From contig NZ_VDMA02000015.1 in assembly GCF_006334915.2 (NCBI RefSeq), forward strand, positions 62,001 through 126,000: DNA of 64,000 nt. Reading direction: 5' to 3'. This document shows, piece by piece, positions 18,419 to 26,305 of this stretch. Numbering within the stretch: position 1 is the first letter of the stretch; every line of letters begins with the position of its first letter. The notes beneath the pieces were generated by a model that was not told the origin of the DNA, ran no database searches, and was given only the letters and a program-made list of their open reading frames with translations. This DNA is from Microbispora catharanthi (GTDB taxonomy: Bacteria > Actinomycetota > Actinomycetes > Streptosporangiales > Streptosporangiaceae). The position numbers and the translations under genes are program-made.

Positions 18419-18584
18419 ATCCCGAGCCGCAAGGGGTTGGGGTGATTTCTGACCAGGGCGGCTGACATGGAGCGGTGATGCGCATACGTGATCTACGGGA
18501 GGACAACCGTCGCTTCCGCTCGGACGTGTATCACTCGCGCCTCTTGCGCGTCAGTCGCCCCTTATGCCTCAGAGAGGGAAGTCC

Positions 18585-19430
18585 GTGGCTATCAAGTTGC
18601 CGGGCGGGCGGAGCATCGGCCTCGTGACGGCCGGCGCCCTGGTCGGGTCGTTCCTGGTCCTCGGTGGCGCGGCCACCGCTTCGTCGGCGAGCGACGCCGC
18701 CTTCTACGCGTGTGTGAACAAGAGCACGCGGTACATGCGCCTGGTGAACGCCACGACGACGTGTAAGCCGGCCGAGACCAAGGTGTCGTGGAACAGGACC
18801 GGTCCGCAGGGCCCGGTGGGCATCGGCGGCACCGGCCCGCAGGGTCCTGCCGGTCCGCAGGGGCTGCGCGGCCCCCAGGGCATGCGCGGCCCGCAGGGCC
18901 CGAAGGGCGACACCGGCGCCACAGGCCCCAAGGGCACCGACGGCAAGGACGGCGAGCGTGGTCCCGCCGGTCCGCAGGGCCCGAAGGGGGACAAGGGCGA
19001 GACCGGCGCCCAGGGTCCGAAGGGCGACAAGGGCGAGCGCGGCCTCGCGGGTCCCCAGGGCCCTAAGGGGGACAAGGGCGAGCGCGGCCTCGCGGGTCCC
19101 CAGGGCCCTAAGGGGGACAAGGGCGAGACCGGCGCGCGTGGTCCCGCGGGTCCGGCCGGACCCGCGGGCCCCGCGGGCTCCGGGGGTGGATCCGTCAATG
19201 TCATCACCAAAGCGGACTCCCTTTACCTGCCGGCCAACGGCGGCAGCGACGAGATCATGTGCCCGGACGACATGGTCGCCACGGGCGGCGGCTTCATCGC
19301 CGGCGGCGGTGCGAGCGTGCCCAACATCACCACGAACGCGCCGTACCTCGTCAACGGAGAGGCGGTCGGCTGGAGGCTCTACGGCAAGGGCGTCAGCGGC
19401 ACCATCTACGTGATCTGTATGGGGAGCTAG
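18585..19430 (+). CDS. Secreted collagen-like protein
   Basis: About 281 residues. I chose GTG at 18585 because AGAGGGAAG precedes it; an ATG seven codons earlier (18564) lacks a site. A signal peptide or N-terminal anchor (GLVTAGALVGSFLVLGGAATASSA) precedes a short Cys-paired head (AFYACVNKSTRYMRLV, TTTCKP), about 45 Gly-X-Y triplets rich in GPQGPKGDKGE, and a beta-rich tail with two cysteines (DEIMCPDD, IYVICMGS). The layout resembles a trimerising fibrous surface protein. Two neighbouring 45-bp segments are identical. Function unknown; adhesion or sheath is plausible. Confidence 0.85.
   Translation: MAIKLPGGRSIGLVTAGALVGSFLVLGGAATASSASDAAFYACVNKSTRYMRLVNATTTCKPAETKVSWNRTGPQGPVGIGGTGPQGPAGPQGLRGPQGMRGPQGPKGDTGATGPKGTDGKDGERGPAGPQGPKGDKGETGAQGPKGDKGERGLAGPQGPKGDKGERGLAGPQGPKGDKGETGARGPAGPAGPAGPAGSGGGSVNVITKADSLYLPANGGSDEIMCPDDMVATGGGFIAGGGASVPNITTNAPYLVNGEAVGWRLYGKGVSGTIYVICMGS
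19026..19115. repeat. Exact 45-bp tandem repeat in the collagen region
   Basis: Two identical 45-base units (19026-19070 and 19071-19115) each encode five Gly-X-Y triplets (DKGERGLAGPQGPKG), and a third partial unit follows. Perfect identity in a codon-flexible region suggests recent duplication. The length is a multiple of nine, so both frame and triplet phase are kept. Confidence 0.9.
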
Positions 19431-19431
19431 C

Positions 19432-19489
19432 GGCACCTCAGGGCTGTGCGATGCACGCGTGAACCGCCACCGCACAGCCCTGAGGTGCC
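19432..19489. terminator. 19-bp perfect inverted repeat after collagen-like gene
   Basis: GGCACCTCAGGGCTGTGCG (19432-19450) is perfectly complementary to 19471-19489, with a 20-base spacer and no T-run. It begins two bases after the stop. It is longer than needed for a terminator and could act in both directions, or serve as an mRNA end-stabiliser. Confidence 0.7.
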
Positions 19490-19525
19490 CGAACTTCTGG
19501 GTTCGGCACCTCCTGCCGCTCATGC

Positions 19526-19554
19526 CTCTGCCGCCCGGCGGCCGGGCGGCAGAG
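19526..19554. terminator. 13-bp GC hairpin, bidirectional terminator
   Basis: CTCTGCCGCCCGG-CGG-CCGGGCGGCAGAG is a perfect 13-bp stem with a 3-base loop. It lies 14 bases from the end of the minus-strand SDR gene and downstream of the collagen-like gene, between convergent genes. Confidence 0.8.
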
Positions 19555-19567
19555 CGATTCGGTGGCG

Positions 19568-20332
19568 CTACCAGGCGGTCGCGCCGCCGTCGGCCGCGTA
19601 GTTGGCGCCCGTGATGTACGCCGCCCGGTCGGAGGCGAGGAAGGCCGCCAGCTCGACGATCTCCTCTGGCCGGGCGAAGCGCTTGAGGAGCGTCTTGCGG
19701 GTTATCGCGTCCCTGGCCGCCTGGTCGTCGCCGAGATCGCGGTCACTGGCCGGGGTGAGGACCGGCCCGGGGCTGATCGCCACCGCGCGGATCCCGTGGC
19801 GCGCGCCTTCGAGCGCGAATTGCCGGGTCATGCCGATGACCCCGGCGTTCGCCGCGCTGTGCGCGACCATCGGGGGGACCTCACCGGCGATCATGCCGGC
19901 CATGGACGCGACGTTGATGATGACGCCGCCACCCCGCCGGACCAGGTACGGCCATGCGAACTTCGACACGAAGAAAGGAATGTCGAGTTCGCCGGCGATG
20001 GTCACCCGCCAGTCCTCGACCGAGAAATCGGGCATCGGCCCGAAGCGGGGCATGGCCGCGTTGTTGTAAACGACGTCGAGCCCGCCGTAGGCCGCCACCG
20101 CGTCCTCGACCAGCTGCCGCGCCTGTTTCGGGTCGGTGAGGTCGATGGGCGCGATGCCCGTCATGTCACCTCCGGCGCGACGGACGAGTTCCACCGTCTC
20201 GTTGTTGGCATCGACCTGGATGTCGCATCCGACGACCTTCGCGCCTTCTCGCGCGAAGACCAGCGACGCGACCCGGCCCTGACCTCCGGCGGTGCCGGTG
20301 ATCAGCACCACCTTGCCGTCAAGCGTTCCCAT
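19568..20332 (-). CDS. Short-chain dehydrogenase/reductase with altered catalytic motif
   Basis: 254 residues, normal SDR length. The NAD(P) site TGTAGGQGR, NNAA (90-93), the catalytic serine block NVASMAG (S143) and the C-terminal ANYAADGG are all present. The YxxxK motif is not: the equivalent stretch reads HSAANAG, with His158 for Tyr and Asn162 for Lys. The fold should bind nucleotide, but classical proton-relay chemistry would be lost. It lies 33 bases from the FMN reductase on the same strand, and may be co-transcribed with it. Confidence 0.9.
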   Translation of the reverse strand: MGTLDGKVVLITGTAGGQGRVASLVFAREGAKVVGCDIQVDANNETVELVRRAGGDMTGIAPIDLTDPKQARQLVEDAVAAYGGLDVVYNNAAMPRFGPMPDFSVEDWRVTIAGELDIPFFVSKFAWPYLVRRGGGVIINVASMAGMIAGEVPPMVAHSAANAGVIGMTRQFALEGARHGIRAVAISPGPVLTPASDRDLGDDQAARDAITRKTLLKRFARPEEIVELAAFLASDRAAYITGANYAADGGATAW

Positions 20333-20365
20333 GGAGTTCCTCCTGATCCCGTGTTTCGTGCGAAC

Positions 20366-20926
20366 TCACCGGGCGCGCATCGGCGCGAGTGCCGTGCTCC
20401 ACGCCACGACCTGGTCCAACATCGCGGTGAGCGACTCGACCTGGAATTCGTTGGGCGTGAACACGCTGAACTCCTTGAAGTCGGTGAAGAGCGACAGCGC
20501 CACCTGGGCCCGCACGTCGGCCATCTGGAGCTCACCAGCGATCAGGCGCAGGTGTTCCACCGCACGGGTGCCGCCGACCGAGCCGTAGCTGACGAAACCG
20601 ACGGCTTTGTTGTTCCACTCGCCGTACAGGAAGTCGATGGCGTTCTTCAGCGCACCCGAGGTCGAGTGGTTGTATTCCGGCGTCACCATGACGAACCCGT
20701 CGAACGAGGCGATCTTGTCGGCCCACGCCTTGGTGTGCGGCTGCGTGTACTGGCCCAGCGACGGCGGCAGCGCCTCATCGAGGTGAGGGAGTTTGTAGTC
20801 GAGCAGGTCGACGAGCTCGAACTCCGCGTCGGTCCGCTGGGCGGCGATCTGGTGCACCCAGCGGGCGACGGCCTCCCCGTTGCGTCCGGGCCGGGTGCTG
20901 CCGAGGATGATCCCGATTCTGGTCAT
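20366..20926 (-). CDS. NAD(P)H-dependent FMN reductase (flavodoxin-like)
   Basis: 186 residues from ATG at 20926 behind GGAG. Flavodoxin-like fold: ILGSTRPGRNGEAVARW at the N-terminus binds FMN phosphate, and MVTPEYNHSTSGALKNAIDFL is the diagnostic second motif. It reduces quinones, azo compounds or free flavin with NAD(P)H. A divergent MarR regulator with an operator-like repeat between them suggests induction by redox-active or aromatic compounds. Confidence 0.92.
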   Translation of the reverse strand: MTRIGIILGSTRPGRNGEAVARWVHQIAAQRTDAEFELVDLLDYKLPHLDEALPPSLGQYTQPHTKAWADKIASFDGFVMVTPEYNHSTSGALKNAIDFLYGEWNNKAVGFVSYGSVGGTRAVEHLRLIAGELQMADVRAQVALSLFTDFKEFSVFTPNEFQVESLTAMLDQVVAWSTALAPMRAR

Positions 20927-20954
20927 GACGATCTCCACTCCTGTCGGAAAATGA

Positions 20955-20998
20955 TTGCTTCGCGAAGAAAGAATATGGATACTTCGTTCGTGAAGCAA
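20955..20998. promoter_or_regulatory. Paired inverted repeats, MarR operator candidate
   Basis: TTGCTTCGCGAAG (20955-20967) and CTTCGTTCGTGAAGCAA (20982-20998) are each partly palindromic and together form inverted TTGCTTC arms around an AT-rich centre. The patch lies 29 bases before the FMN reductase start and 13 before the MarR start, so one dimer pair could shut both promoters. Confidence 0.6.
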
Positions 20999-21011
20999 GT
21001 AGAATGTGGCC

Positions 21012-21479
21012 ATGACCACATCGCAGCCGGCGCCGCCGGCGCAGCCGCTGACCGCTGAGGAGGACGCGTTGATCCGCGCGCTGCCTCGCCTGATCTACGC
21101 GCTGCCCCGCGCGATCGACGCCGACATGGTGCGCGAACAACAGTTGCCGCTCATCGAGTGGACCGCCCTGATGCGGTTGTCGGAGGCGCCGCAGCGGCGG
21201 ATGAGGATGGGCGAACTCGCGGTCGCCTGCGAGCTCTCCCTGAGCGGGATGACCCGCATCGTCACCGTCCTGGAGCGGCAGGGCCTGGTCGAACGGGTCA
21301 GGTGCGACGACGACGCCCGCGGGTTGAACGCCGTCCTCACCGACGCCGGCCTCGCCCGCCTGGAACAGGCGTGGCCGAGCAACCTGGCCAGCGTTCGCCG
21401 GCACTTTCTCGACCACCTCGAAGGCGTCGATCTTGCCCGCCTCGCCCGTGCGATCCAGAACGTCGCGGGCAACGCCTGA
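21012..21479 (+). CDS. MarR-family transcriptional regulator
   Basis: 155 residues from ATG at 21012 (a GTG two codons earlier is also possible). Winged HTH about 55-115: MGELAVACELSLSGMTRIVTVLERQGLVER, then the basic wing DDDARGLNAVLTDAG. It probably represses itself and the divergent FMN reductase/SDR pair. Confidence 0.9.
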   Translation: MTTSQPAPPAQPLTAEEDALIRALPRLIYALPRAIDADMVREQQLPLIEWTALMRLSEAPQRRMRMGELAVACELSLSGMTRIVTVLERQGLVERVRCDDDARGLNAVLTDAGLARLEQAWPSNLASVRRHFLDHLEGVDLARLARAIQNVAGNA

Positions 21480-21522
21480 CGCGGTGGGCGGCAGGCCGAG
21501 CCCGGCGACGTACGGTCGGGAC

Positions 21523-22065
21523 ATGGCCGACATTCCTGACGACCTTGGATCGGGGCGTCCCGCCTCTCGGCTCCAGGACGAGACGGAGCGGCGCGTCGTG
21601 ATGATGTGCGGCATCGCGGGTTCGGGCAAGACGACCTACGCGCAGGAGCTGGAGCAGTGCGGCTACATCCGGCTGTCCATCGACGAGGCCGTCTGGGCAC
21701 TGCTCGGGCGCGACGGCGGCCATCTCGACCAGAAGGAGTACGAGGACCATCAGGCCCGTGCCGAGGATGCCTTACGCCAGGAGCTTGTGCGCCTGATGCG
21801 GGCAGGCCGGAGGGTGGTCCTGGACTACAGCTTCTGGCGGCGCGCGACGCGCGACCGGTACAAGTCTCTGATCGAGAGTCACGGGTATCGGTGGGAGCTC
21901 GTCTACCTGAAAGCGAACCCGGAGACCCTGCGCCGGCGGCTCGCGGCGCGCAACGCCCTGCGTGGGCCGAACCGCGTCACCGTCTCTGAGGATCTTCTAC
22001 GGTCATACCTGGCGGGCTTCGAGGAGCCCGTGGGTGAAGGAGAGCGGGTCATGCCTCAGGAATGA
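21523..22065 (+). CDS. AAA-type predicted kinase (zeta-toxin/COG4639-like)
   Basis: 180 residues. P-loop GIAGSGKTTYA (30-40) then a switch aspartate RLSIDEAVW, a WRRATRDRYK lid-like basic segment, and YLKANPETLRRRLAAR. This is the small-molecule or nucleotide kinase group related to Zeta toxin and polynucleotide kinase. No antitoxin gene is beside it, so a toxin role is not supported. The ribosome site before ATG at 21523 is weak. Confidence 0.8.
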   Translation: MADIPDDLGSGRPASRLQDETERRVVMMCGIAGSGKTTYAQELEQCGYIRLSIDEAVWALLGRDGGHLDQKEYEDHQARAEDALRQELVRLMRAGRRVVLDYSFWRRATRDRYKSLIESHGYRWELVYLKANPETLRRRLAARNALRGPNRVTVSEDLLRSYLAGFEEPVGEGERVMPQE

Positions 22066-22163
22066 GCCCGAGCAATGACCGAAACCTGTGGATCTTCCGG
22101 GAAGGGGGCGCCTTCCCACATCATCCGATGTGGTTGCGTTGCCCCCGACTACAGGAGCACCCG

Positions 22164-22565
22164 GTGAACAACACCATCGACAAGATCGCCTGGATCCACC
22201 TGGACAACGGCAAGATCCTTAGCACCCGATCGCGAGGCAAGAACGCCTACTACATCCCCGGCGGCAAACGCGAGCCCGGCGAAACCGACCTCGACACCCT
22301 GATCCGCGAGATCGACGAGGAACTCTCCATCACGATCATCCCCGCCACCGCCGCCCACGTGGGCACCTACCAGGCCCAGGCGCACGGCCACGCCGACGGC
22401 ATCATCGTGCGGATGACCTGCTACACCGCCGACCACCATGGAGTGCCGACACCCAGCAGCGAGATCGAGGAAATCACCTGGCTGACCTACGCCGACCGCG
22501 ACCGCGTGTCCCCGGTCGACCAGATCATCTTCGATCACCTACACCAGACCGGACAACTGCACTGA
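22164..22565 (+). CDS. Nudix hydrolase
   Basis: 133 residues from GTG at 22164 behind CAGGAG. The Nudix box (residues 33-54) has GGKREPGE and REIDEEL in correct spacing, supplying the metal-binding glutamates. Family members hydrolyse nucleoside diphosphates linked to other groups, such as oxidised dNTPs; the substrate cannot be read here. The AWIHLDNGKILSTRSRGK start resembles small MutT-like proteins. Confidence 0.9.
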   Translation: MNNTIDKIAWIHLDNGKILSTRSRGKNAYYIPGGKREPGETDLDTLIREIDEELSITIIPATAAHVGTYQAQAHGHADGIIVRMTCYTADHHGVPTPSSEIEEITWLTYADRDRVSPVDQIIFDHLHQTGQLH

Positions 22566-22598
22566 CTCGGCAACACCCACTGCCCCGGGGTGCGGGTT

Positions 22599-23066
22599 CT
22601 ATCGCTGTCCGGCGAGGTGGGCGCCGTTGGCCGCGCCGATCACCCGGGTCAGCGCCTGGTGCAGACTCTGCAGCTCGGTCAGCTCCATCCCCAGCCGCTC
22701 GACGATCGCGACGGGCACCTTCTCGGCCTGCTGACGCAGCGCGCGTCCCTCGCCGGTCAGCACGATCGCCAGGGAACGCTCGTCGTCGCTGGCGCGGCGG
22801 CGCTCGACGAGGCCGGCGGTCTCCAGGCGCTTGAGCAACGGCGACAGCGTGGCCGGCTCCAACTGCAGCAGCCGGCTGAGGTCCTTGACCGACAACGGCG
22901 CGTACTGCCACAGGGCCAGCATCACCAGATATTGCGGGTGGGTCAGACCCATCGGTTCGAGCAGGGGCCGATAGAGGCCGATGACCGACCGTGAGGCGAC
23001 CGCCAGGGCGAAGCAGACCTGGTTTTCCAGGGCCAGCGGGTCGACGATGTCGCCAACGTCACTCAT
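22599..23066 (-). CDS. OhrR-like MarR regulator sensing organic peroxide
   Basis: 155 residues from ATG at 23066 behind GGAGGTG. The N-terminal ENQVCFALAVASR places C18 where OhrR proteins carry their peroxide-sensing cysteine, followed by the family block LTHPQYLVMLALWQ and winged HTH LSRLLQLEPATLSPLLKRLETAGLV. It should release DNA when C18 is oxidised. The divergent gene is not ohr but a 59-residue membrane protein, which is unusual. Two near-identical palindromes lie between them. Confidence 0.88.
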   Translation of the reverse strand: MSDVGDIVDPLALENQVCFALAVASRSVIGLYRPLLEPMGLTHPQYLVMLALWQYAPLSVKDLSRLLQLEPATLSPLLKRLETAGLVERRRASDDERSLAIVLTGEGRALRQQAEKVPVAIVERLGMELTELQSLHQALTRVIGAANGAHLAGQR

Positions 23067-23093
23067 GTGCACCTCCACTGCCATGCTACTGGA

Positions 23094-23120
23094 TTAGTAC
23101 ACTAACTATTAGTGCACTAA
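23094..23120. promoter_or_regulatory. Two OhrR-type operators
   Basis: TTAGTACACTAA (23094-23105) and TTAGTGCACTAA (23109-23120, perfect palindrome) lie 15 bases centre to centre in the divergent spacer. The AT-rich, palindromic character fits OhrR binding sites, and the position fits control of both flanking genes. Confidence 0.75.
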
Positions 23121-23146
23121 GCAGCGCCGAGAACACAGGAAGTGTC

Positions 23147-23326
23147 ATGGCCCGTAGGAAGAGTCTCGAAGAGCGCATCGCCGACCGCGTCGCCCAGCGC
23201 CCGCCGATGAAGGAGAGCAAGCACTTCGAGCACGGCCCCGCCAAGTGGATATTCGCCAGCGTCCTGGTGTTCGCGGTGCTCATCCACTTCGTCATCGTCG
23301 GCATCGTCATGATTTTCGGTCACTGA
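23147..23326 (+). CDS. Small single-helix membrane protein
   Basis: 59 residues from ATG at 23147 behind AGGAAG. A basic cytoplasmic head (MARRKSLEERIADRVAQR), a polar stretch, then one hydrophobic helix (IFASVLVFAVLIHFVIVGIV) at residues 36-56 and a short tail. I do not recognise a family. Its placement opposite an OhrR-like sensor with two operators in the spacer suggests peroxide-induced expression. Confidence 0.75.
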   Translation: MARRKSLEERIADRVAQRPPMKESKHFEHGPAKWIFASVLVFAVLIHFVIVGIVMIFGH

Positions 23327-23474
23327 CCGAAGCGGCGCCCGCTGCGGGAGTCAGCCGACTCCGGCGGCGACGATCCGGCGGTATCACGAGCCGTCGTGCC
23401 CCGGCGCGGACATGCCGAGGGCCCGCGGCGCGGCCGCCGCGGGCCCCGGTCATCAGGGTCCGATCACCCGTGGG

Positions 23475-25205
23475 TCACGGACTGGTGCAGGTGGCCGCCG
23501 GGGTGGCCGAGGACCCTCCGGCGATGAAGCCGAAGGTCGTGCTCCCGTTGGCCGCGACCGAGCCGTTCCACGACTCGTTGCGCACCGTCACGTTCGAGCC
23601 GGAGCCCGACCGTACGCCTCCCCATATCTGGCTGATGGTCTGCGAACCGGGCCAGGTCCAGTTCACGGTCCAGCCGTTGACGGCGGAGTTCCCCGCGCGC
23701 ACCGTGACCTCGCCCTGCCAGCCGCCGGACCAGGAGTTGACCACCCGGAACGTCGCCGAGCACGCGCCGCTCACCCCGCCGGACGGCGAGGGGCTCGGGC
23801 TCACCGGCGGGCTCGGGCTGGTGTTCGGGCTCCCGCTGGGCGAGGGGCTCGGGCTCACCGGCGGGCTCGGCGAGGGGCTCGGGCTGGGAGACGGGCTGGA
23901 GTCGGTCAGGACCGGGGTCGTCCAGTCTCTCCACTGCGACAGGTTGCCGGACTTCTGGGACGAGACCCGGAACACGGCGGGGGCGTTGCCCGTCTTCAGC
24001 AGGAACTTCTGGATGTTCTGCTGCAGCGGGGTGCGCCATTCGGACCGGGTGGCGCAGTGGGTGCCGTCCTGTACGTCGGACCAGTAGCTGATGTTGTCCC
24101 CCGCGCCGAGCGCCTTGTATATCTCGGCTCCGGCCAGCGCGGCCACGCTGCCCGACTGGGCGCCCAGCCAGTCGACGTGCGGGTTCTCCATGATGAACAG
24201 CCCGCGCGGGGCGACCATGCCCACCATCTCGTGGGTGTCCACCGGCAGTTGGCCGGGGTTGCCGGTGAAGGAGCCGAACGCGTCTCCCAGCCACGGCTGC
24301 TCGGAGTAGGCGCTGCTCAGCGGCTGCGCGCCGGACTCCTGGGCGATGCCGCGGAAGATGGGAACGCCGGCGCTGCCCGACTCGATCGGCATCGTCAACG
24401 CGATGCGCTGGTCGAACACTCCGGCCGCGAAGGCGCCTTTCCCGAACCGGGAGCAGCCCGTGACGCCGGTCGCATCCGCCTTGAGGATGCTGCCACCCGA
24501 CTGCTCGATGACGTCGATGATGCGGCTCACGCCCCAGGCCCAGGCGGCGAGCAGTCCGGTGCTGCTCGAAGAGCCGTAGATGCTGTAGTAGGCACCCTGC
24601 TTGTTGTTGCGGGCCGTGCCCTCCTTGCCGACCGTATAGGGGTCGTAGCTGATCACGGCGGCACCGCTCGCCTTGATGGTGGCCGTGTCGGCGCCGAATC
24701 CTCCGTAGACGATGACGGCCGGGAACGGCCCGGTGCCGCTCGGCAGGTCCACGCTCGCCGAGAAGCTCGCGCTCCTGCCGCTGTCCGACACGTTGACCGT
24801 GATGCCGGTTCTCGAGACCGTCCCGGTGACGCCGGCCGGCTTGCCGTGCTTCTCACCGTAGACATACCGTTCGGCCAGCTTCTTGATCTCTTCGCGGCGG
24901 CACCGCCACTCCGACTTGGAGGTGACGCGCTGCCCGTTGATCTTCTTGAAGGGATCGGGAAGCCTGGAGTTGGCCGTCAGAGTTCCCAGGTCGGACACCG
25001 CGCAGTCGGCGCCCTCGTCCTCGACGCCGGCGGCGGCCGCCGCCTGCGCCGTCCCGGTCCCGACGAGTGCGCCCACACCGGCGTTCGCACCGGGGATCTC
25101 GAACACCGCGAGACCCAGCGAAAGCGCCGCGACGGCGCCGATGACGAGCGCGCGGCGGACGCCCGGGGCGCGGCTCCCGCCGCCGGAAGTGACGTCGCCG
25201 GTCAT
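23475..25205 (-). CDS. Secreted CE15 glucuronoyl esterase with CBM2
   Basis: 576 residues. N-terminal signal/anchor helix (about 17-40) is followed by a CE15 alpha/beta-hydrolase (about 66-405): nucleophile in TGCSRFGKGA (S252), acid in PIESG (E275), histidine in QDGTHC (H383). A Ser/Pro linker rich in SPSP (about 435-470) joins a cellulose-binding CBM2 (about 475-576, with SWSGGWQGEVTVRAG). CE15 enzymes cut the ester between glucuronoxylan and lignin (known). The CBM2 fits work on intact plant wall. A GAAAGTTTC element lies 326 bases upstream. Confidence 0.92.
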   Translation of the reverse strand: MTGDVTSGGGSRAPGVRRALVIGAVAALSLGLAVFEIPGANAGVGALVGTGTAQAAAAAGVEDEGADCAVSDLGTLTANSRLPDPFKKINGQRVTSKSEWRCRREEIKKLAERYVYGEKHGKPAGVTGTVSRTGITVNVSDSGRSASFSASVDLPSGTGPFPAVIVYGGFGADTATIKASGAAVISYDPYTVGKEGTARNNKQGAYYSIYGSSSSTGLLAAWAWGVSRIIDVIEQSGGSILKADATGVTGCSRFGKGAFAAGVFDQRIALTMPIESGSAGVPIFRGIAQESGAQPLSSAYSEQPWLGDAFGSFTGNPGQLPVDTHEMVGMVAPRGLFIMENPHVDWLGAQSGSVAALAGAEIYKALGAGDNISYWSDVQDGTHCATRSEWRTPLQQNIQKFLLKTGNAPAVFRVSSQKSGNLSQWRDWTTPVLTDSSPSPSPSPSPSPPVSPSPSPSGSPNTSPSPPVSPSPSPSGGVSGACSATFRVVNSWSGGWQGEVTVRAGNSAVNGWTVNWTWPGSQTISQIWGGVRSGSGSNVTVRNESWNGSVAANGSTTFGFIAGGSSATPAATCTSP

Positions 25206-25612
25206 CGTCCGCCCCCGCGGGAGGGCCGACCGGCATGGATGGAGGAGAGTGCGGGCCCGGCCTGCGCCGGGTTCGCCAGGGTTGCCGCCGAGACCTTGAG
25301 ACCTTTCACGACAGTGCGTCCTTCCTCCTGCGGTGTTCCGGACCTGTCACGGGTCCGGAGAGAACCGCAGGCCGAATGGGAGGTGAATGTTTTCGCAGCG
25401 TCACCGAAATGTTGCAGCCACCGCAAGGCCCAAATCGGAGGGGGTTCGACCCGCGCCAACGAGGAAGGCGACCGTGCTGCTCGCGGCGGGATTACCGCTA
25501 TTGCCGCAGCAATTTTTCCGAAACATCTACGAAAGTTTCATGGCGGACGAGCGCGGTGGGCGACCGGCCGACGCCGGAACTCACCGCATGGGGCACCGAG
25601 GCGTGAACGCTC
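25206..25612. other. 407-base spacer upstream of the esterase gene
   Basis: No convincing gene. Base composition is lower in GC around 25380-25545. It includes GAAAGTTTC at 25531-25539, a perfect inverted element resembling those before the GH10 and GH12 genes. The rest shows nothing I can name. Confidence 0.5.
25531..25539. promoter_or_regulatory. GAAAGTTTC element upstream of CE15 gene
   Basis: A 9-base inverted element (GAAA-G-TTTC), extended as ACGAAAGTTTCAT. Related elements precede the xylanase (48996-49009) and endoglucanase (56269-56283) genes. It is 326 bases from the esterase start, far for a simple operator. Confidence 0.35.
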
Positions 25613-25843
25613 TCACTCTTCGCCTGTCTCGCCCGGAGCGGAAGGCGACGGCCCGGGCCGTCGCCACTCCCGTATCAGGCCGCGGACGAGGTGCTGGAAG
25701 AGCAGCGCGCCGAAGGCGAAGAACCCGACGCGCACCAAGACGGGCCCGTCATCGAACAGCCCCCGGATCATCGCGCCGAAGCCGGCGAGAAGTCCCAATC
25801 CCGTTCCCACCAACGCCAGAGCCCGCCCGGCGGCTGTGTTCAT
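25613..25843 (-). CDS. Small membrane protein, unrecognised
   Basis: 76 residues from ATG at 25843 behind GGGAGA. Two hydrophobic segments (ALALVGTGLGLLAGFGAMI, residues 8-26; LVRVGFFAFGALLFQHLV, 36-53) followed by a basic, Pro-rich tail. Longer in-frame starts exist upstream but run through low-complexity, repeat-like sequence with no ribosome site. I recognise no family. Confidence 0.6.
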   Translation of the reverse strand: MNTAAGRALALVGTGLGLLAGFGAMIRGLFDDGPVLVRVGFFAFGALLFQHLVRGLIREWRRPGPSPSAPGETGEE

Positions 25844-26305
25844 GGCCCAAGTCTCCCGCACGACGACGCCAAATCTCGCCATTGCGCCGTGTCCAGCTAT
25901 TGAGCCATGTCTCACCATTGGGCCGTGTCTCGCTTCTGGCCTGACCGAAACACAGTCAGTGGAGCTGTAAATTCGATGGTTCGAGACGGGACTCCCCGGC
26001 TTCCCGCACATCCGAAAGTTCTCCGGCAGTTCCAGAGGCTGACACCGGCCGTCTTCATCGGCCCTGAATGCGCTCTTCGCCCGCGCGAGTTCTTCTCTCA
26101 TGGCACGAAATCTCCGGAAATACTTCCGCCAACCACGCCGAAACAGCGGAAATGGCGCAACGGAACCTCCGGTTGGTGAATTGACAAGGCTTGTCAATGT
26201 TATGAGAGAAATCTTACAAAGATCGAAAAGTCCGTCCGCCTGATGTGATCATTTCGGTGAATCGCCCCTATGAGGGCGTATCCGTACCGATGGGAGTTCA
26301 TCGGA
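25844..26305. other. 462-base spacer before metalloprotease gene
   Basis: AT-richer than its flanks. It holds about three imperfect copies of an ATTGNGCCRTGTC-like unit around 25882-25930 and a perfect 17-base palindrome at 26181-26197. No gene is supported. The repeats and low GC suggest old insertion or decay, but no mobile-element ends are visible. Confidence 0.45.
26181..26197. promoter_or_regulatory. 17-bp palindrome upstream of metalloprotease gene
   Basis: TTGACAAGGCTTGTCAA has perfect 8-base arms about one central G. The left end TTGACA also matches a -35 element. It is 109 bases before the protease start, well placed for an operator. Confidence 0.6.

Noticed and set aside
21523-22565. 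Kinase plus Nudix pair as a toxin-antitoxin module
   Set aside because: The genes are not overlapping, the kinase lacks a small acidic antitoxin partner, and both have ordinary housekeeping-like relatives.
25880-25935. Imperfect ATTGNGCCRTGTC repeats as a possible attachment site
   Set aside because: Only about three diverged copies, no integrase or tRNA gene nearby.
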